Assembly (NCBI RefSeq): GCF_008710705.1
Contig: NZ_VYRZ01000002.1
Location: forward strand, 558,001 to 622,000
Origin: Microbacterium radiodurans
Lineage (GTDB): Bacteria; Actinomycetota; Actinomycetes; Actinomycetales; Microbacteriaceae
Direction of reading: 5' to 3'
Length of the DNA stretch: 64,000 nucleotides
Part shown: piece after piece, positions 20,723 to 28,969 of the stretch
How the letters are laid out: each line of letters begins with the position of its first letter
Numbering within the stretch: the stretch's first letter is position 1
Position numbers and translations under genes: made by a program
Notes under the pieces: generated by a model
What the model was told of the DNA's origin: nothing
The model's input: the letters and a program-made list of their open reading frames with translations, nothing else
The model's database searches: none

Positions 20723-20768
20723 GTTCCCGGCATCCGGCGCGAGAGTATCCGCGCGGGATGCCGGGAAC
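20723..20768 (-). terminator. Perfect inverted repeat between yebC and ruvC
   Basis: Arms 20723-20735 (GTTCCCGGCATCC) and 20756-20768 are perfect 13-bp complements; inside them GCGCG pairs with CGCGC around an 8-nt loop. It lies 20 bp after the yebC stop and 46 bp before the ruvC promoter hexamer. No T-tract follows, so it may act as an intrinsic-like terminator, an RNA-stability hairpin or an operator. Confidence 0.55.
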
Positions 20769-20788
20769 GGCGACCGGTCGGAGGCTCG

Positions 20789-21547
20789 TTACTCGTCGTT
20801 CTCGAGCTCGGCCTGGACCTCGGCGGTGAGGTCGAAGTTGCTGAAGACGTTCTGCACGTCGTCGCTGTCCTCGAGCGCGTCGATGAGCCGGAAGATCTTG
20901 CGCGCCGTCTCGGCGTCGATCTCGACCTTGAGGGAGGGCACGAACTCGACATCGGCGGACTCGTACTCGAGACCCGCCTCCTGGATCGCCGTGCGGACCG
21001 CGACGAGCTCGGACGGGTCGGTGACGACCTCGAAGCCCTGCGCGTGCGGCTCGATCTCCTCGGCACCGGCCTCGAGCGCCGCGAGCATGAGGTCGTCCTC
21101 GGAGGCGTTCTCGTTCGAGACGACGATGACGCCCTTGCGGTGGAAGTTGTAGGCGACCGAGCCCGGGTCGGCCAGCGTGCCGCCGTTGCGGGTGAGGGCC
21201 GTGCGCACCTCGGCCGCGGCGCGGTTCTTGTTGTCGGTCAGACACTCGATCATGAGCGCGACGCCGTTCGGCCCGTAGCCCTCGTACATGATCGACGAGT
21301 ACTCGACCGACTCGCCGCCGATGCCGGCGCCGCGCTTGATGGCGCGGTCGATGTTGTCCTTGGGGACCGACGTCTTCTTCGCCTTGAGGACGGCGTCGAA
21401 CAGCGTGGGGTTGCCCTGCAGATCGGCACCGCCCAGCTTCGCCGCGACCTCGATGTTCTTGATGAGCTTCGCCCACGACTTGGCACGGCGCGAGTCGATG
21501 ATCGCCTTCTTGTGCTTCGTCGTGGCCCATTTGGAGTGACCGGACAT
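20789..21547 (-). CDS. YebC/PmpR family protein (DUF28)
   Basis: 252 residues with the family's hallmark N-terminus ([20 protein letters not shown]) and the later motif [19 protein letters not shown]. Members are annotated as transcriptional regulators; recent work on the family implicates some of them in relieving ribosome stalling at polyproline. The ATG at 21547 is preceded by TAGGAT 6 nt upstream, predicting a leaderless message. It lies between pdxT and ruvC; the yebC-ruvCAB neighbourhood is conserved in actinobacteria. Confidence 0.94.
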   Translation of the reverse strand: MSGHSKWATTKHKKAIIDSRRAKSWAKLIKNIEVAAKLGGADLQGNPTLFDAVLKAKKTSVPKDNIDRAIKRGAGIGGESVEYSSIMYEGYGPNGVALMIECLTDNKNRAAAEVRTALTRNGGTLADPGSVAYNFHRKGVIVVSNENASEDDLMLAALEAGAEEIEPHAQGFEVVTDPSELVAVRTAIQEAGLEYESADVEFVPSLKVEIDAETARKIFRLIDALEDSDDVQNVFSNFDLTAEVQAELENDE

Positions 21548-21553
21548 GCCTCG

Positions 21554-21559
21554 ATCCTA
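21554..21559 (-). promoter_or_regulatory. Candidate -10 (TAGGAT) of yebC, containing the pdxT stop
   Basis: The first three bases (TAG, 21559-21557) are the stop codon of pdxT. Six nt separate the hexamer from the yebC ATG. Confidence 0.6.
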
Positions 21560-22168
21560 CCGGGCGAGCGGCGACGCGTTCCGGACGTGGGCGAGGAAGC
21601 GCTCGTGGAAGCGGCGCTCGCCCGACACTTCGGGGTGGAAGGCGGTGGCCAGCAGGACGCCGCTCTCGACAGCCACGACGGCGCCGTCGGCGAGGGCCGC
21701 GAGTGCGCGCACGTCCGCGCCGACGGCGGTCACGAGAGGCGCGCGGATGAAGGCCGCCCGCACGGGCCCCTCCCACCCCGGCACCGTCAGGTCCGTCTCG
21801 AACGACTCCGACTGCCCGCCGAACGCGTTCCGCCGCACCGTCACGTCCAGTCCGCCGAACGTCTCCTGCCCCGCGATCGCGCCCTCGACCCGGTCGGCGA
21901 GGAGGATGAGCCCGGCGCATGTGCCGTACACCGGCATCCCGCGCCCGATCGCGTCGCGGATCGGCTGCTGCATCCCGAACGCCCGCGCGAGCTTGTCGAT
22001 GACGCTCGATTCGCCGCCGGGCAGCACCAGCCCGTCGACGTCCTCGAGGTCGGCGGGCCGGCGGACGAGGGATGCCGCGGCGCCGAGATCCGTGAGCATG
22101 CGAACGTGCTCGCGGACGTCCCCCTGCAACGCCAGCACACCCACCCGCGGCGCGGCCGGAGCGCTCAC
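21557..22168 (-). CDS. pdxT: Pyridoxal 5'-phosphate synthase glutaminase subunit PdxT
   Basis: A 203-residue class I glutamine amidotransferase that releases ammonia for PdxS. The nucleophile Cys is in PVYGTCAGLILLA, the catalytic His and Glu in TAFHPEVSGE, and the family motif LPGGESSVI is present. I chose GTG at 22168 (VSAPAAPRVGVLALQGD), 4 nt after the pdxS stop; longer in-frame sequence is the shadow of pdxS. Together with pdxS it makes the complete R5P-dependent vitamin B6 synthase. Confidence 0.95.
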   Translation of the reverse strand: MSAPAAPRVGVLALQGDVREHVRMLTDLGAAASLVRRPADLEDVDGLVLPGGESSVIDKLARAFGMQQPIRDAIGRGMPVYGTCAGLILLADRVEGAIAGQETFGGLDVTVRRNAFGGQSESFETDLTVPGWEGPVRAAFIRAPLVTAVGADVRALAALADGAVVAVESGVLLATAFHPEVSGERRFHERFLAHVRNASPLAR

Positions 22169-22172
22169 CGGC

Positions 22173-23069
22173 TCACCAGCCGCGGTCGGCGAGGCGGTGC
22201 GGCGCGGGCAGGTCCGACACGTTGATGCCGACCATCGCCTCGCCGAGACCACGAGAGGCCTGAGCCACGATCGCGGGATCGTCGTGGAAGGTCGTGGCCT
22301 TCACGATCGCGGCCGCCCGCCGCGCCGGGTCGCCGGACTTGAAGATGCCCGAGCCGACGAATACGCCGTCCGCGCCCAGCTCCATCATCATCGCCGCGTC
22401 GGCGGGGGTCGCCACGCCGCCCGCGGTGAACAGCACGACCGGCAGCGACCCCGTCGCCGCGATCTCGGCGACGAGCTCGTACGGCGCCTGCAGCTCCTTC
22501 GCGGCGACGTAGAGCTCGTCGGGGCTCTTCGCCTGCAGCGCGCGGATCTCGGCGGTGATGGTCCGGATGTGCCGTGTCGCCTCCGACACGTCTCCGGTGC
22601 CCGCCTCGCCCTTCGAGCGGATCATCGCCGCCCCTTCGGTGATGCGGCGGAGGGCCTCGCCGAGGTTCGTCGCGCCGCACACGAACGGGACGGTGAAGCC
22701 CCACTTGTCGATGTGATTGACGTAGTCGGCCGGCGACAGCACCTCGGACTCGTCGATGTAGTCGACGCCGAGCTCCTGCAGCACCCGCGCCTCGACGAAG
22801 TGCCCGATGCGCGCCTTCGCCATCACCGGGATGGAGACCGAGGCGATGATGTCGTCGATCAGATCGGGGTCGCTCATGCGGGCCACGCCGCCCTGGGCGC
22901 GGATGTCTGCGGGGACGCGCTCGAGCGCCATGACGGCGACGGCGCCCGCGTCCTCGGCGATGCGCGCCTGATCGGCCGTGACGACGTCCATGATGACGCC
23001 GCCCTTGAGCATCTCGGCGAGACCGCGCTTGACGCGGGAGGTGCCCGTGGCGGGCTGGTCGTGGGACAC
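22173..23069 (-). CDS. pdxS: Pyridoxal 5'-phosphate synthase subunit PdxS
   Basis: A 298-residue TIM-barrel enzyme that makes PLP from ribose 5-phosphate, glyceraldehyde 3-phosphate and ammonia. Conserved segments include [39 protein letters not shown], the lysine-bearing [14 protein letters not shown] and [13 protein letters not shown]. The GTG at 23069 has GGAG 5 nt upstream. It is transcribed away from the MocR regulator 84 bp away, the usual PdxR-pdxST arrangement. Confidence 0.96.
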   Translation of the reverse strand: MSHDQPATGTSRVKRGLAEMLKGGVIMDVVTADQARIAEDAGAVAVMALERVPADIRAQGGVARMSDPDLIDDIIASVSIPVMAKARIGHFVEARVLQELGVDYIDESEVLSPADYVNHIDKWGFTVPFVCGATNLGEALRRITEGAAMIRSKGEAGTGDVSEATRHIRTITAEIRALQAKSPDELYVAAKELQAPYELVAEIAATGSLPVVLFTAGGVATPADAAMMMELGADGVFVGSGIFKSGDPARRAAAIVKATTFHDDPAIVAQASRGLGEAMVGINVSDLPAPHRLADRGW

Positions 23070-23110
23070 GTCGGCTCCGATCCGGTCGCCGCGTCGGGAG
23101 CGATTACGAC

Positions 23111-23146
23111 CTAGGCCAAAAGCTAGCATGGCATCCGTCATAAGAT
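23111..23146. promoter_or_regulatory. pdxS/pdxR divergent promoter region with CTAG repeats
   Basis: The 84-bp gap holds two CTAG tetramers 12 bp apart (23111-23114 and 23123-23126) flanking GCCAAAAG. On the plus strand TAAGAT (23141-23146) lies 7 nt before the pdxR ATG, predicting a leaderless mRNA. MocR/PdxR proteins usually bind direct repeats in such a gap and activate pdxST when PLP is low (family knowledge); which bases they contact here is inference. Confidence 0.5.
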
Positions 23147-23153
23147 CGACGCG

Positions 23154-24488
23154 ATGACGTCTCGCGAAACCATCACCGGCCACACCGCCGGCGAGATCGC
23201 CGACAGCGTGCGGATGCTGCTCGAGCGCGGTTCGCTGCGCGCCGACGACGCGCTGCCGCCCGTGCGCACGCTCGCCGAGCAGCTGGGTGTGAACCGCAAC
23301 ACCGTCGTCGCTGCGTACCGCCTCCTCGCGCAGGCCGGCATCGTCGTCGCGCGCGGACGCGGCGGCACGCGGATCGCCGACGTCGCCCCGATCGCGTCGG
23401 AGGGCATGGCGTCCGACACCGTCCTCCGCGACGTCGGATCGGGCAATCCCGATCCGACGCGCATCCCCGACCCGGCGTCGGTGCTCGCCCGCGTGGCAGG
23501 ATCGCCGGTGCTCTACGGAGCGCCCGTGATCGACAGCGGTCTCGCGTCGTGGGCGCGGGAGTGGTTCGCGGCGGACGCCTCCGTGGCCGACGAGGACGTC
23601 CATCTGACGGTCACCGGAGGCGCCGTGGATGCCGTCGAGCGGCTGCTCGCCCAGGCCCTGACGCGTGACGATGCCGTCGCCCTCGAGGATCCCTGCTTCC
23701 TCGCGAGCATCCACACCGTGCGCCTCGCCGGGTACCGCGCCGTCCCGGTGGCGGTCGACGCCGAGGGGATGACGGTCGCCGGACTCCGCTCCGCCCTCGA
23801 GGCGGGGGCGCGCGCCGTCGTCATCACCCCCCGCGCCCAGAACCCGACCGGTTCGAGCCTGTCGCAGGAGCGCGCCGCAGCGCTGCGGACGGTGCTCGCC
23901 GACCACCCGTACGTCCTCGTCATCGAGGACGACCACTTCTCCCTCCTCTCGACTCAGCCGTATCGCTCGGTCATCGGCGAGGGGCACGAGCGCTGGGCGC
24001 GCGTGCGATCGGTGTCGAAGTTCCTCGGACCCGACATGTGCCTGGCCGTCACGGCGTCCGACGCCACCACCGCCGAACGGCTCGCACTGCGGCTCGGCTC
24101 GGGCACGACCTGGGTGAGTCACCTGCTGCAGCGGCTGACCCATGCGCTCGCCACCGACGAGGCCGCCGCCTCGACCATCGCCGAGGCTCGTGAGCACTAC
24201 GCCGACCGCAACGCGGCGTTCGCCGCCGATCTCACCCGAGCGGGTCTCCCCTGCTCACCCGGTGACGGACTGAGCCTCTGGGTCGAGGTGCCGGGCACCG
24301 GTCGCGCCGTGGCCGACGCGCTCATGCGCCGCGGCTGGCTCGCGCGCACCGGCGACGAGTTCCGCCTCTCCTCCGACGAGCCGTCGCGTCACCTGCGACT
24401 GACCGTGCACGACCTCGACGACGACGACGCGGCGCTCCTGGTCCGCGATCTCGCCGCCGCCTCCTCGCTCCCTCCCCGAAAGGTATGA
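23154..24488 (+). CDS. pdxR: MocR/PdxR-type regulator (GntR HTH fused to aminotransferase fold)
   Basis: 444 residues: an N-terminal winged helix ([20 protein letters not shown], about 42-61) joined to a fold-type I aminotransferase-like domain. The PLP-binding lysine motif [10 protein letters not shown] and the [12 protein letters not shown] segment are present, so it should sense PLP. Its position opposite pdxST and upstream of pyridoxal kinase supports control of B6 synthesis and salvage. It starts at the first ATG, 7 nt after TAAGAT. Confidence 0.92.
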   Translation: MTSRETITGHTAGEIADSVRMLLERGSLRADDALPPVRTLAEQLGVNRNTVVAAYRLLAQAGIVVARGRGGTRIADVAPIASEGMASDTVLRDVGSGNPDPTRIPDPASVLARVAGSPVLYGAPVIDSGLASWAREWFAADASVADEDVHLTVTGGAVDAVERLLAQALTRDDAVALEDPCFLASIHTVRLAGYRAVPVAVDAEGMTVAGLRSALEAGARAVVITPRAQNPTGSSLSQERAAALRTVLADHPYVLVIEDDHFSLLSTQPYRSVIGEGHERWARVRSVSKFLGPDMCLAVTASDATTAERLALRLGSGTTWVSHLLQRLTHALATDEAAASTIAEAREHYADRNAAFAADLTRAGLPCSPGDGLSLWVEVPGTGRAVADALMRRGWLARTGDEFRLSSDEPSRHLRLTVHDLDDDDAALLVRDLAAASSLPPRKV

Positions 24489-24492
24489 CCCG

Positions 24493-25344
24493 ATGAGAGT
24501 CCTCTCGATCCAGTCCGCCGTCGCGTACGGCCACGTCGGAAACTCCGCGGCGGTGTTCCCCCTGCAGCGCATCGGCGTGGAGGTGATGCCGGTCTACACC
24601 GTGAACTTCTCCAACCACACCGGGTACGGCGCATGGGGCGGACCGATGATCAGCCCCGAGGACGTCAGCGCGGTCATCGCCGGCATCGAGGATCGCGGCG
24701 CCTTCCCGACCATCGACGTCGTGCTCTCGGGCTACCAGGGCGGCGAGGGGATCGCCGATGTCATCCTCGACGCCGTCGCGAAGGTCAAGGCGGCCAACCC
24801 GGATGCCGTCTACGCGTGCGACCCGGTGATGGGCAATGCTCGATCCGGCTGCTTCGTCGCCCCGGCGATCCCGATCCTGCTGCGCGAGCGCGTCGTCCCC
24901 GCCGCCGACATCATCACGCCGAACCAGTTCGAGCTCGGCTTCCTCACCGAGACCGACCCGACCGACCTCGCATCGACCCTGGCGTCGGTGGACGCCGCAC
25001 GCGCGATGGGCCCCCGCACCGTCCTCGTCACGAGCGTCGAGCGACCGGAGCGTCCCGCGGGGACGATCGAGATGCTCGCCGTCGACGACGCCGGCGCCTG
25101 GATCGTCCGCACCCCGCACATCCCGATGAAGGCGAACGGCTCGGGCGACGTGACGGCGGCGCTCTTCACGGCGCACTACCGCTCGACCGGCAGCGCCGCA
25201 GACGCGCTCGCCCGCACCACCTCCAGCGTGTTCGACCTGCTCACGCGCACGCACGAGTCGGGCGAGCGCGAGCTGCAGCTCATCGAGAGCCAGGAAGCCT
25301 ACGCCCACCCCCGCATGCAGTTCGCGGTCGAGCAGGTGCGCTGA
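24493..25344 (+). CDS. pdxY: Pyridoxal kinase
   Basis: A 283-residue ribokinase-fold kinase that phosphorylates pyridoxal in B6 salvage. The N-terminus MRVLSIQSAVAYGHVGNSAA and TGYGAWGG are typical of PdxY, and the anion-hole/catalytic-base motif ANGSGDVTAA is intact. It starts 4 nt after the pdxR stop and forms a two-gene operon with it, so one locus covers de novo synthesis, salvage and control. A long hairpin follows the gene. Confidence 0.94.
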   Translation: MRVLSIQSAVAYGHVGNSAAVFPLQRIGVEVMPVYTVNFSNHTGYGAWGGPMISPEDVSAVIAGIEDRGAFPTIDVVLSGYQGGEGIADVILDAVAKVKAANPDAVYACDPVMGNARSGCFVAPAIPILLRERVVPAADIITPNQFELGFLTETDPTDLASTLASVDAARAMGPRTVLVTSVERPERPAGTIEMLAVDDAGAWIVRTPHIPMKANGSGDVTAALFTAHYRSTGSAADALARTTSSVFDLLTRTHESGERELQLIESQEAYAHPRMQFAVEQVR

Positions 25345-25364
25345 CCTCGCCCCCCATACGCGCT

Positions 25365-25435
25365 CGCGAGACAGCGACGGAGCCCCGAGACAGCAGCCGG
25401 CAGGCGCTGTCTCGGGGCTCCGCTGCTGTCTCGCG
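25365..25435. terminator. Long bidirectional hairpin between pdxY and a lipoprotein gene
   Basis: Two 30-nt arms (25365-25394 and 25406-25435) pair with two mismatches around an 11-nt loop. It separates convergent genes and can terminate both. Each arm carries the octamer GAGACAGC (or its complement) twice, so alternative pairings are possible. Confidence 0.85.
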
Positions 25436-25437
25436 GG

Positions 25438-26034
25438 TCAGAACTGACCGGCGGCGTCGGCCATCGCCTGCTCCCACTGCGGAGCGTCGGCGGGGCAGAG
25501 GAAGCCGGTGCCGAAGACCATGATGCTCACGGCTCCGGCGCGCGAGGCGTCGTCGACCGCGAGGCCGTCGATGAGGGGCGAGGTCGCCACGTGCGTGCGG
25601 AACGACGCGAGGTCGATCTCATGGCCGTTCAGGATCGAGGTCTCGCACGCGTCGAGCGCCAGGGCGAGCGTGACGGTCTCGGCCTGCTCCGACCACTGCC
25701 CGCCGTTCTCCTCCAGATACGCGCGCTGCTGGGCGACGAGCTCTCGCTGGGCGGGCGTGCGCGCGGTGAGGTTCGCCTGGCCGACGGGCTGCTGCTGATC
25801 CGCGATGAAGGCGTCGCGCTCCGCGAGGACGTCGCCGTCGACCGCGGACTCCTCGGCGGCGTCGTCGACGCTCCCGCCCGACGTTCCCGACGGCGACGAC
25901 GTGGGCGCTGCGGTCGGCGGCGACGACGCGGGGGCGGCATCCGGCGCGGCGGGAGCGCAGCCGCTCACCGCGAGGATCGCCGCGACGGATGCGGCGATTG
26001 CGATCGGTGTGCGGACGGCAGGGGTGTTCGACAT
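25438..26034 (-). CDS. Secreted lipoprotein, DUF732-like
   Basis: 198 residues with a lipoprotein signal peptide: a hydrophobic stretch (IAIAASVAAILAVSG) ends in LAVSGCA, the lipobox with Cys near residue 25. A Ser/Pro/Thr-rich linker follows, then a helical domain with two cysteines (DACETS and FLCPADAPQW). The C-terminal pattern ending in a CP motif resembles DUF732; this is a tentative match. GGAGG precedes the ATG at 26034. It is monocistronic, bounded by the hairpin downstream. Confidence 0.75.
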   Translation of the reverse strand: MSNTPAVRTPIAIAASVAAILAVSGCAPAAPDAAPASSPPTAAPTSSPSGTSGGSVDDAAEESAVDGDVLAERDAFIADQQQPVGQANLTARTPAQRELVAQQRAYLEENGGQWSEQAETVTLALALDACETSILNGHEIDLASFRTHVATSPLIDGLAVDDASRAGAVSIMVFGTGFLCPADAPQWEQAMADAAGQF

Positions 26035-26150
26035 GGCGCCTCCTCGGTGGGCGCCCAGGCTATCCGGATACCGCGCCGCACCGACCCGGATTGACAGCCG
26101 CTCCCCGCATCGGGGGACGGATGCCGCGCCGCGCCTCGTCGGGAGGACGA

Positions 26151-26708
26151 TCAGTCGCTCGGCCAGGCGGCCGCCACGGCCTCGCGGACCTCGCCGAGCA
26201 GCTGCGGCAGCGCCTTGGTCTTCGCGATGATCGGGAAGAAGTTGGCGTCGGTCGCCCAGCGCGGCACGACATGCTGATGCAGGTGCCCGTCGACACCGGC
26301 GCCGGCAACCGCTCCCTGGTTCATGCCGAGGTTGAACCCGTCGCACCGCGAGACCTCCCGCAGCACGCGCATGGCGGTCTGGGTCAGGGCGCCGATCTCC
26401 GCGACCTCCTCGGCGGTGGCGAGGTCGTAGGTCGCGATGTGCCGGTACGGGCAGACCAGCAGATGGCCGGAGTTGTAGGGGAAGAGGTTGAGCAGCACGA
26501 ATGCCGTGCGTCCGCGGGCGACGATGAGCCCATCGGCATCCGTCTTGCCGGGCGCCGCGCAGAAGGGGCACTCGTCCCGCAGCGGCTCGGGACCGGCCTG
26601 GATGTAGGCCATCCGGTGTGGCGTCCACAGCCGCTGGAACTCGTCGGGCACCCCGGCCAGGTGCGCGGCGTCATCCACCCGGCGCGGGGTGTCCGGCGCG
26701 TCGGTCAC
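26151..26708 (-). CDS. HIT family hydrolase
   Basis: A 185-residue histidine-triad protein; the triad is intact ([11 protein letters not shown]). A CPFC pair near residue 47 suggests a zinc site, as in actinobacterial AP4A phosphorylase/HIT proteins. Likely activity is cleavage of dinucleoside polyphosphates or nucleoside phosphoramidates. The GTG at 26708 overlaps the thrS stop by 4 bp (GTGA), so it is translationally coupled to thrS, a conserved pairing in actinobacteria; AP4A is a by-product of aminoacyl-tRNA synthetases. Confidence 0.9.
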   Translation of the reverse strand: MTDAPDTPRRVDDAAHLAGVPDEFQRLWTPHRMAYIQAGPEPLRDECPFCAAPGKTDADGLIVARGRTAFVLLNLFPYNSGHLLVCPYRHIATYDLATAEEVAEIGALTQTAMRVLREVSRCDGFNLGMNQGAVAGAGVDGHLHQHVVPRWATDANFFPIIAKTKALPQLLGEVREAVAAAWPSD

Positions 26709-28765
26709 GCGAGCCGCTCCGCAGTGCCCATCAGCTGCTCCGCAGTGCCCGTCAGCTGCTCCGCAGTGTCGACGAGCGTGCGGTTCGCGATCGCCGAGAC
26801 GATCCGGTCGACGGCCTCGTCGACGGGCACGCCGTTGGTCTGCGTGCCGTCGCGGAAGCGGAACGAGACGGTGCCGCCGGCACGGTCCTGCTCCCCCGCG
26901 ATGAGCTGCAGCGGCACCTTCTGGGTCGTGTGGGTGCGGATCTTCTTCTGCATCCGGTCATCGGAACGGTCGAGCTCGGCCCGGACGCCCGACTGCCGCA
27001 GGCGCGCGACGATCGTCTCGAGGTACGGCGCGTAGTCCTCGGCCACCGGGATGGCGACGACCTGCACGGGCGCGAGCCACACCGGGAAGGCCCCCGCGTA
27101 GTGCTCGAGGAGGATCGCGAAGAACCGCTCGATCGAGCCGAACAGCGCGCGGTGGATCATGACCGGACGGTGCTTCTCGCCGTCCGGACCCGTGTACTCC
27201 AGCTCGAACCGCTCCGGCTGGTTGAAGTCGAGCTGAATCGTCGACATCTGCCACGTACGACCGATGGCGTCGCGGGCCTGCACCGAGATCTTCGGGCCGT
27301 AGAAGGCCGCCCCGCCCGGGTCGGGCACGAGCTCCAGGCCCGAACCCTCCGCCACGCGTCGCAGCGTCTCGGTCGCCTGCTGCCAGAGGGTGTCGTCGCC
27401 GATGAACTTCGGGTTGCCCTCCTCCTTCGTCGAGAGCTCGAGGTAGAAGTCGTTCAGCCCGTAGTCGCGCAGCGTCTGCAGCACGAATTCGAGGCTGTGC
27501 ACCAGCTCGCCCTCGACCTGATCGGCCGTGACGTAGATGTGGGTGTCGTCCTGCGTCATCCCGCGCACGCGCGTGAGACCCGACAGCGTGCCGCTCTTCT
27601 CGTAGCGATAGACCGACCCGAACTCGCTGAGGCGCAGCGGCAGCTCGCGGTAGCTGCGTCCGCGCGAGCGGAAGATCAGGTTGTGGAAGGGGCAGTTCAT
27701 GGGCTTCAGGTAGTACTCCTGGCCCTGGCGGGTCACGTTGCCTTCGGCGTCGACGGTCTCGTCGAGCTTCATGGGCGGGTACATGCCGTCGGCGTACCAC
27801 TGGAGGTGGCCGCTCGTCATGAACAGGTCGCCCTTGGTGATGTGGGGGGTGTTCACGACGTCGTAGCCGTTGGCGAGCAGCCGCTCGCGCATGTAGCGCT
27901 CGATCTCGTAGCGGATGATGCCGCCCTTGGGGTGGAAGACCGACAGCCCCGGCCCGATCTCATCGGGGAACGAGAACAGGTCGAGCTCGACGCCGAGCTT
28001 GCGGTGGTCGCGGCGGGCGGCCTCGGCGAGCCGTTCCTGGTAGGCGCGCAGCTCGTCCTTCGTCGGCCAGGCGGTGCCGTAGATGCGCTGCAGCTGCGGG
28101 TTCTTCTCGCTGCCCCGCCAGTAGGCGGCCGCCACGCGGGTGAGGTCCCAGCCGTTTCCGACGAGGCGGGTGCCGGGGACGTGGGGCCCTCGGCAGAGAT
28201 CCTTCCACGCGGTCTCTCCGTCGCGCGTGACGTTGTCGTAGATGGTCAGCTCGCCCGCGCCGATCTCGGCCGAGGCGCCTTCGGCGGCGTCGGCGCCCGA
28301 GCCGGGGCCGCCGGCGAGGTCGACGAGTTCGAGTTTGAACGGCTCGTTCGCGAGCTCGTCGCGCGCCTCATCGGCGGTGACGACCCGGCGGACGAACCGC
28401 TGGTTCTCACGGACGATCCGTTCCATCTCCTTCTTGATCGCCTTGAGGTCCTCCGGGGTGAAGGGCTCGTCGACGCCGAAGTCGTAGTAGAAGCCGTTCT
28501 CGATCGGGGGGCCGATGCCGAGGTTCGACTGCGGCCGGATGCGCTGCACGGCCTGCGCCAGCACGTGCGCCGTCGAGTGGCGGAGGATCGCGAGACCGTC
28601 GGGGCTCGACACGGTGACGGGCTCGACGGCGTCGGACTCGGACACGACCGTCGCGAGATCCCTCAGCTCGCCGTTCACGCGCAGCGCGACGACCGAGCGG
28701 TCGGGGAAGAGGGCGAAGCCGTCGGCGGGGAAGGACACATCCGACGGGGTGAGAACGTCAGTCAC
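26705..28765 (-). CDS. thrS: Threonyl-tRNA synthetase
   Basis: A 686-residue class II synthetase. The TGS domain is near residues 1-60, the editing domain has the HxxxH-type segment [12 protein letters not shown], the catalytic core has [20 protein letters not shown] and [13 protein letters not shown], and the C-terminal anticodon domain begins near [16 protein letters not shown] chose GTG at 28765 ([10 protein letters not shown]) with GGAG about 10 nt upstream. The HIT gene follows with a 4-bp overlap. A short upstream ORF and two -10-like hexamers lie in its leader. Confidence 0.96.
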   Translation of the reverse strand: MTDVLTPSDVSFPADGFALFPDRSVVALRVNGELRDLATVVSESDAVEPVTVSSPDGLAILRHSTAHVLAQAVQRIRPQSNLGIGPPIENGFYYDFGVDEPFTPEDLKAIKKEMERIVRENQRFVRRVVTADEARDELANEPFKLELVDLAGGPGSGADAAEGASAEIGAGELTIYDNVTRDGETAWKDLCRGPHVPGTRLVGNGWDLTRVAAAYWRGSEKNPQLQRIYGTAWPTKDELRAYQERLAEAARRDHRKLGVELDLFSFPDEIGPGLSVFHPKGGIIRYEIERYMRERLLANGYDVVNTPHITKGDLFMTSGHLQWYADGMYPPMKLDETVDAEGNVTRQGQEYYLKPMNCPFHNLIFRSRGRSYRELPLRLSEFGSVYRYEKSGTLSGLTRVRGMTQDDTHIYVTADQVEGELVHSLEFVLQTLRDYGLNDFYLELSTKEEGNPKFIGDDTLWQQATETLRRVAEGSGLELVPDPGGAAFYGPKISVQARDAIGRTWQMSTIQLDFNQPERFELEYTGPDGEKHRPVMIHRALFGSIERFFAILLEHYAGAFPVWLAPVQVVAIPVAEDYAPYLETIVARLRQSGVRAELDRSDDRMQKKIRTHTTQKVPLQLIAGEQDRAGGTVSFRFRDGTQTNGVPVDEAVDRIVSAIANRTLVDTAEQLTGTAEQLMGTAERLA

Positions 28766-28796
28766 AGGAACATCTCCAGGTGGGTGGCTCGGATCA

Positions 28797-28802
28797 AGGC
28801 TA
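28797..28802 (-). promoter_or_regulatory. Candidate proximal -10 (TAGCCT) of thrS
   Basis: TAGCCT ends 31 nt before the thrS GTG. It would give a leader of about 25 nt containing GGAG. Confidence 0.4.
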
Positions 28803-28835
28803 CTCAGCTTCGGACGCATGCCGCGCCCCGCCCGC

Positions 28836-28916
28836 TCAGGCGGAGAGCGTTCGCGAGGCGGCGGCTATGACGGCGACCGACGCGCCGCAGCGCGGCCGGA
28901 TCCGACGGAGTTCCAT
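28836..28916 (-). CDS. Candidate 26-residue leader peptide upstream of thrS
   Basis: An ATG at 28916 lies exactly 6 nt after TAGGAT (28923-28928), the same leaderless layout as proven-looking genes in this window. It opens a 26-codon frame, starting [13 protein letters not shown] and ending SRTLSA, closed by TGA at 28836-28838, 70 nt before thrS. It is Arg- and Ala-rich and holds one Cys and one Thr, so it is not an obvious Thr-codon attenuator. No homologue is known to me. Confidence 0.35.
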   Translation of the reverse strand: MELRRIRPRCGASVAVIAAASRTLSA

Positions 28917-28922
28917 ACGTCG

Positions 28923-28928
28923 ATCCTA
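28923..28928 (-). promoter_or_regulatory. Candidate distal -10 (TAGGAT) upstream of thrS
   Basis: TAGGAT, 6 nt, then the ATG of the 26-codon ORF. Transcription from here would give thrS a leader of about 150 nt. Confidence 0.45.
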
Positions 28929-28969
28929 CCGGCGGCCATCGGTGCGACCCGGCCTGCGGCCGAGGGGTC

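Noticed and set aside
28766..28969. T-box riboswitch in the thrS leader
   Set aside because: I could not find the conserved T-box bulge sequence or a Thr specifier stem followed by an antiterminator; a short leaderless ORF explains the region better.
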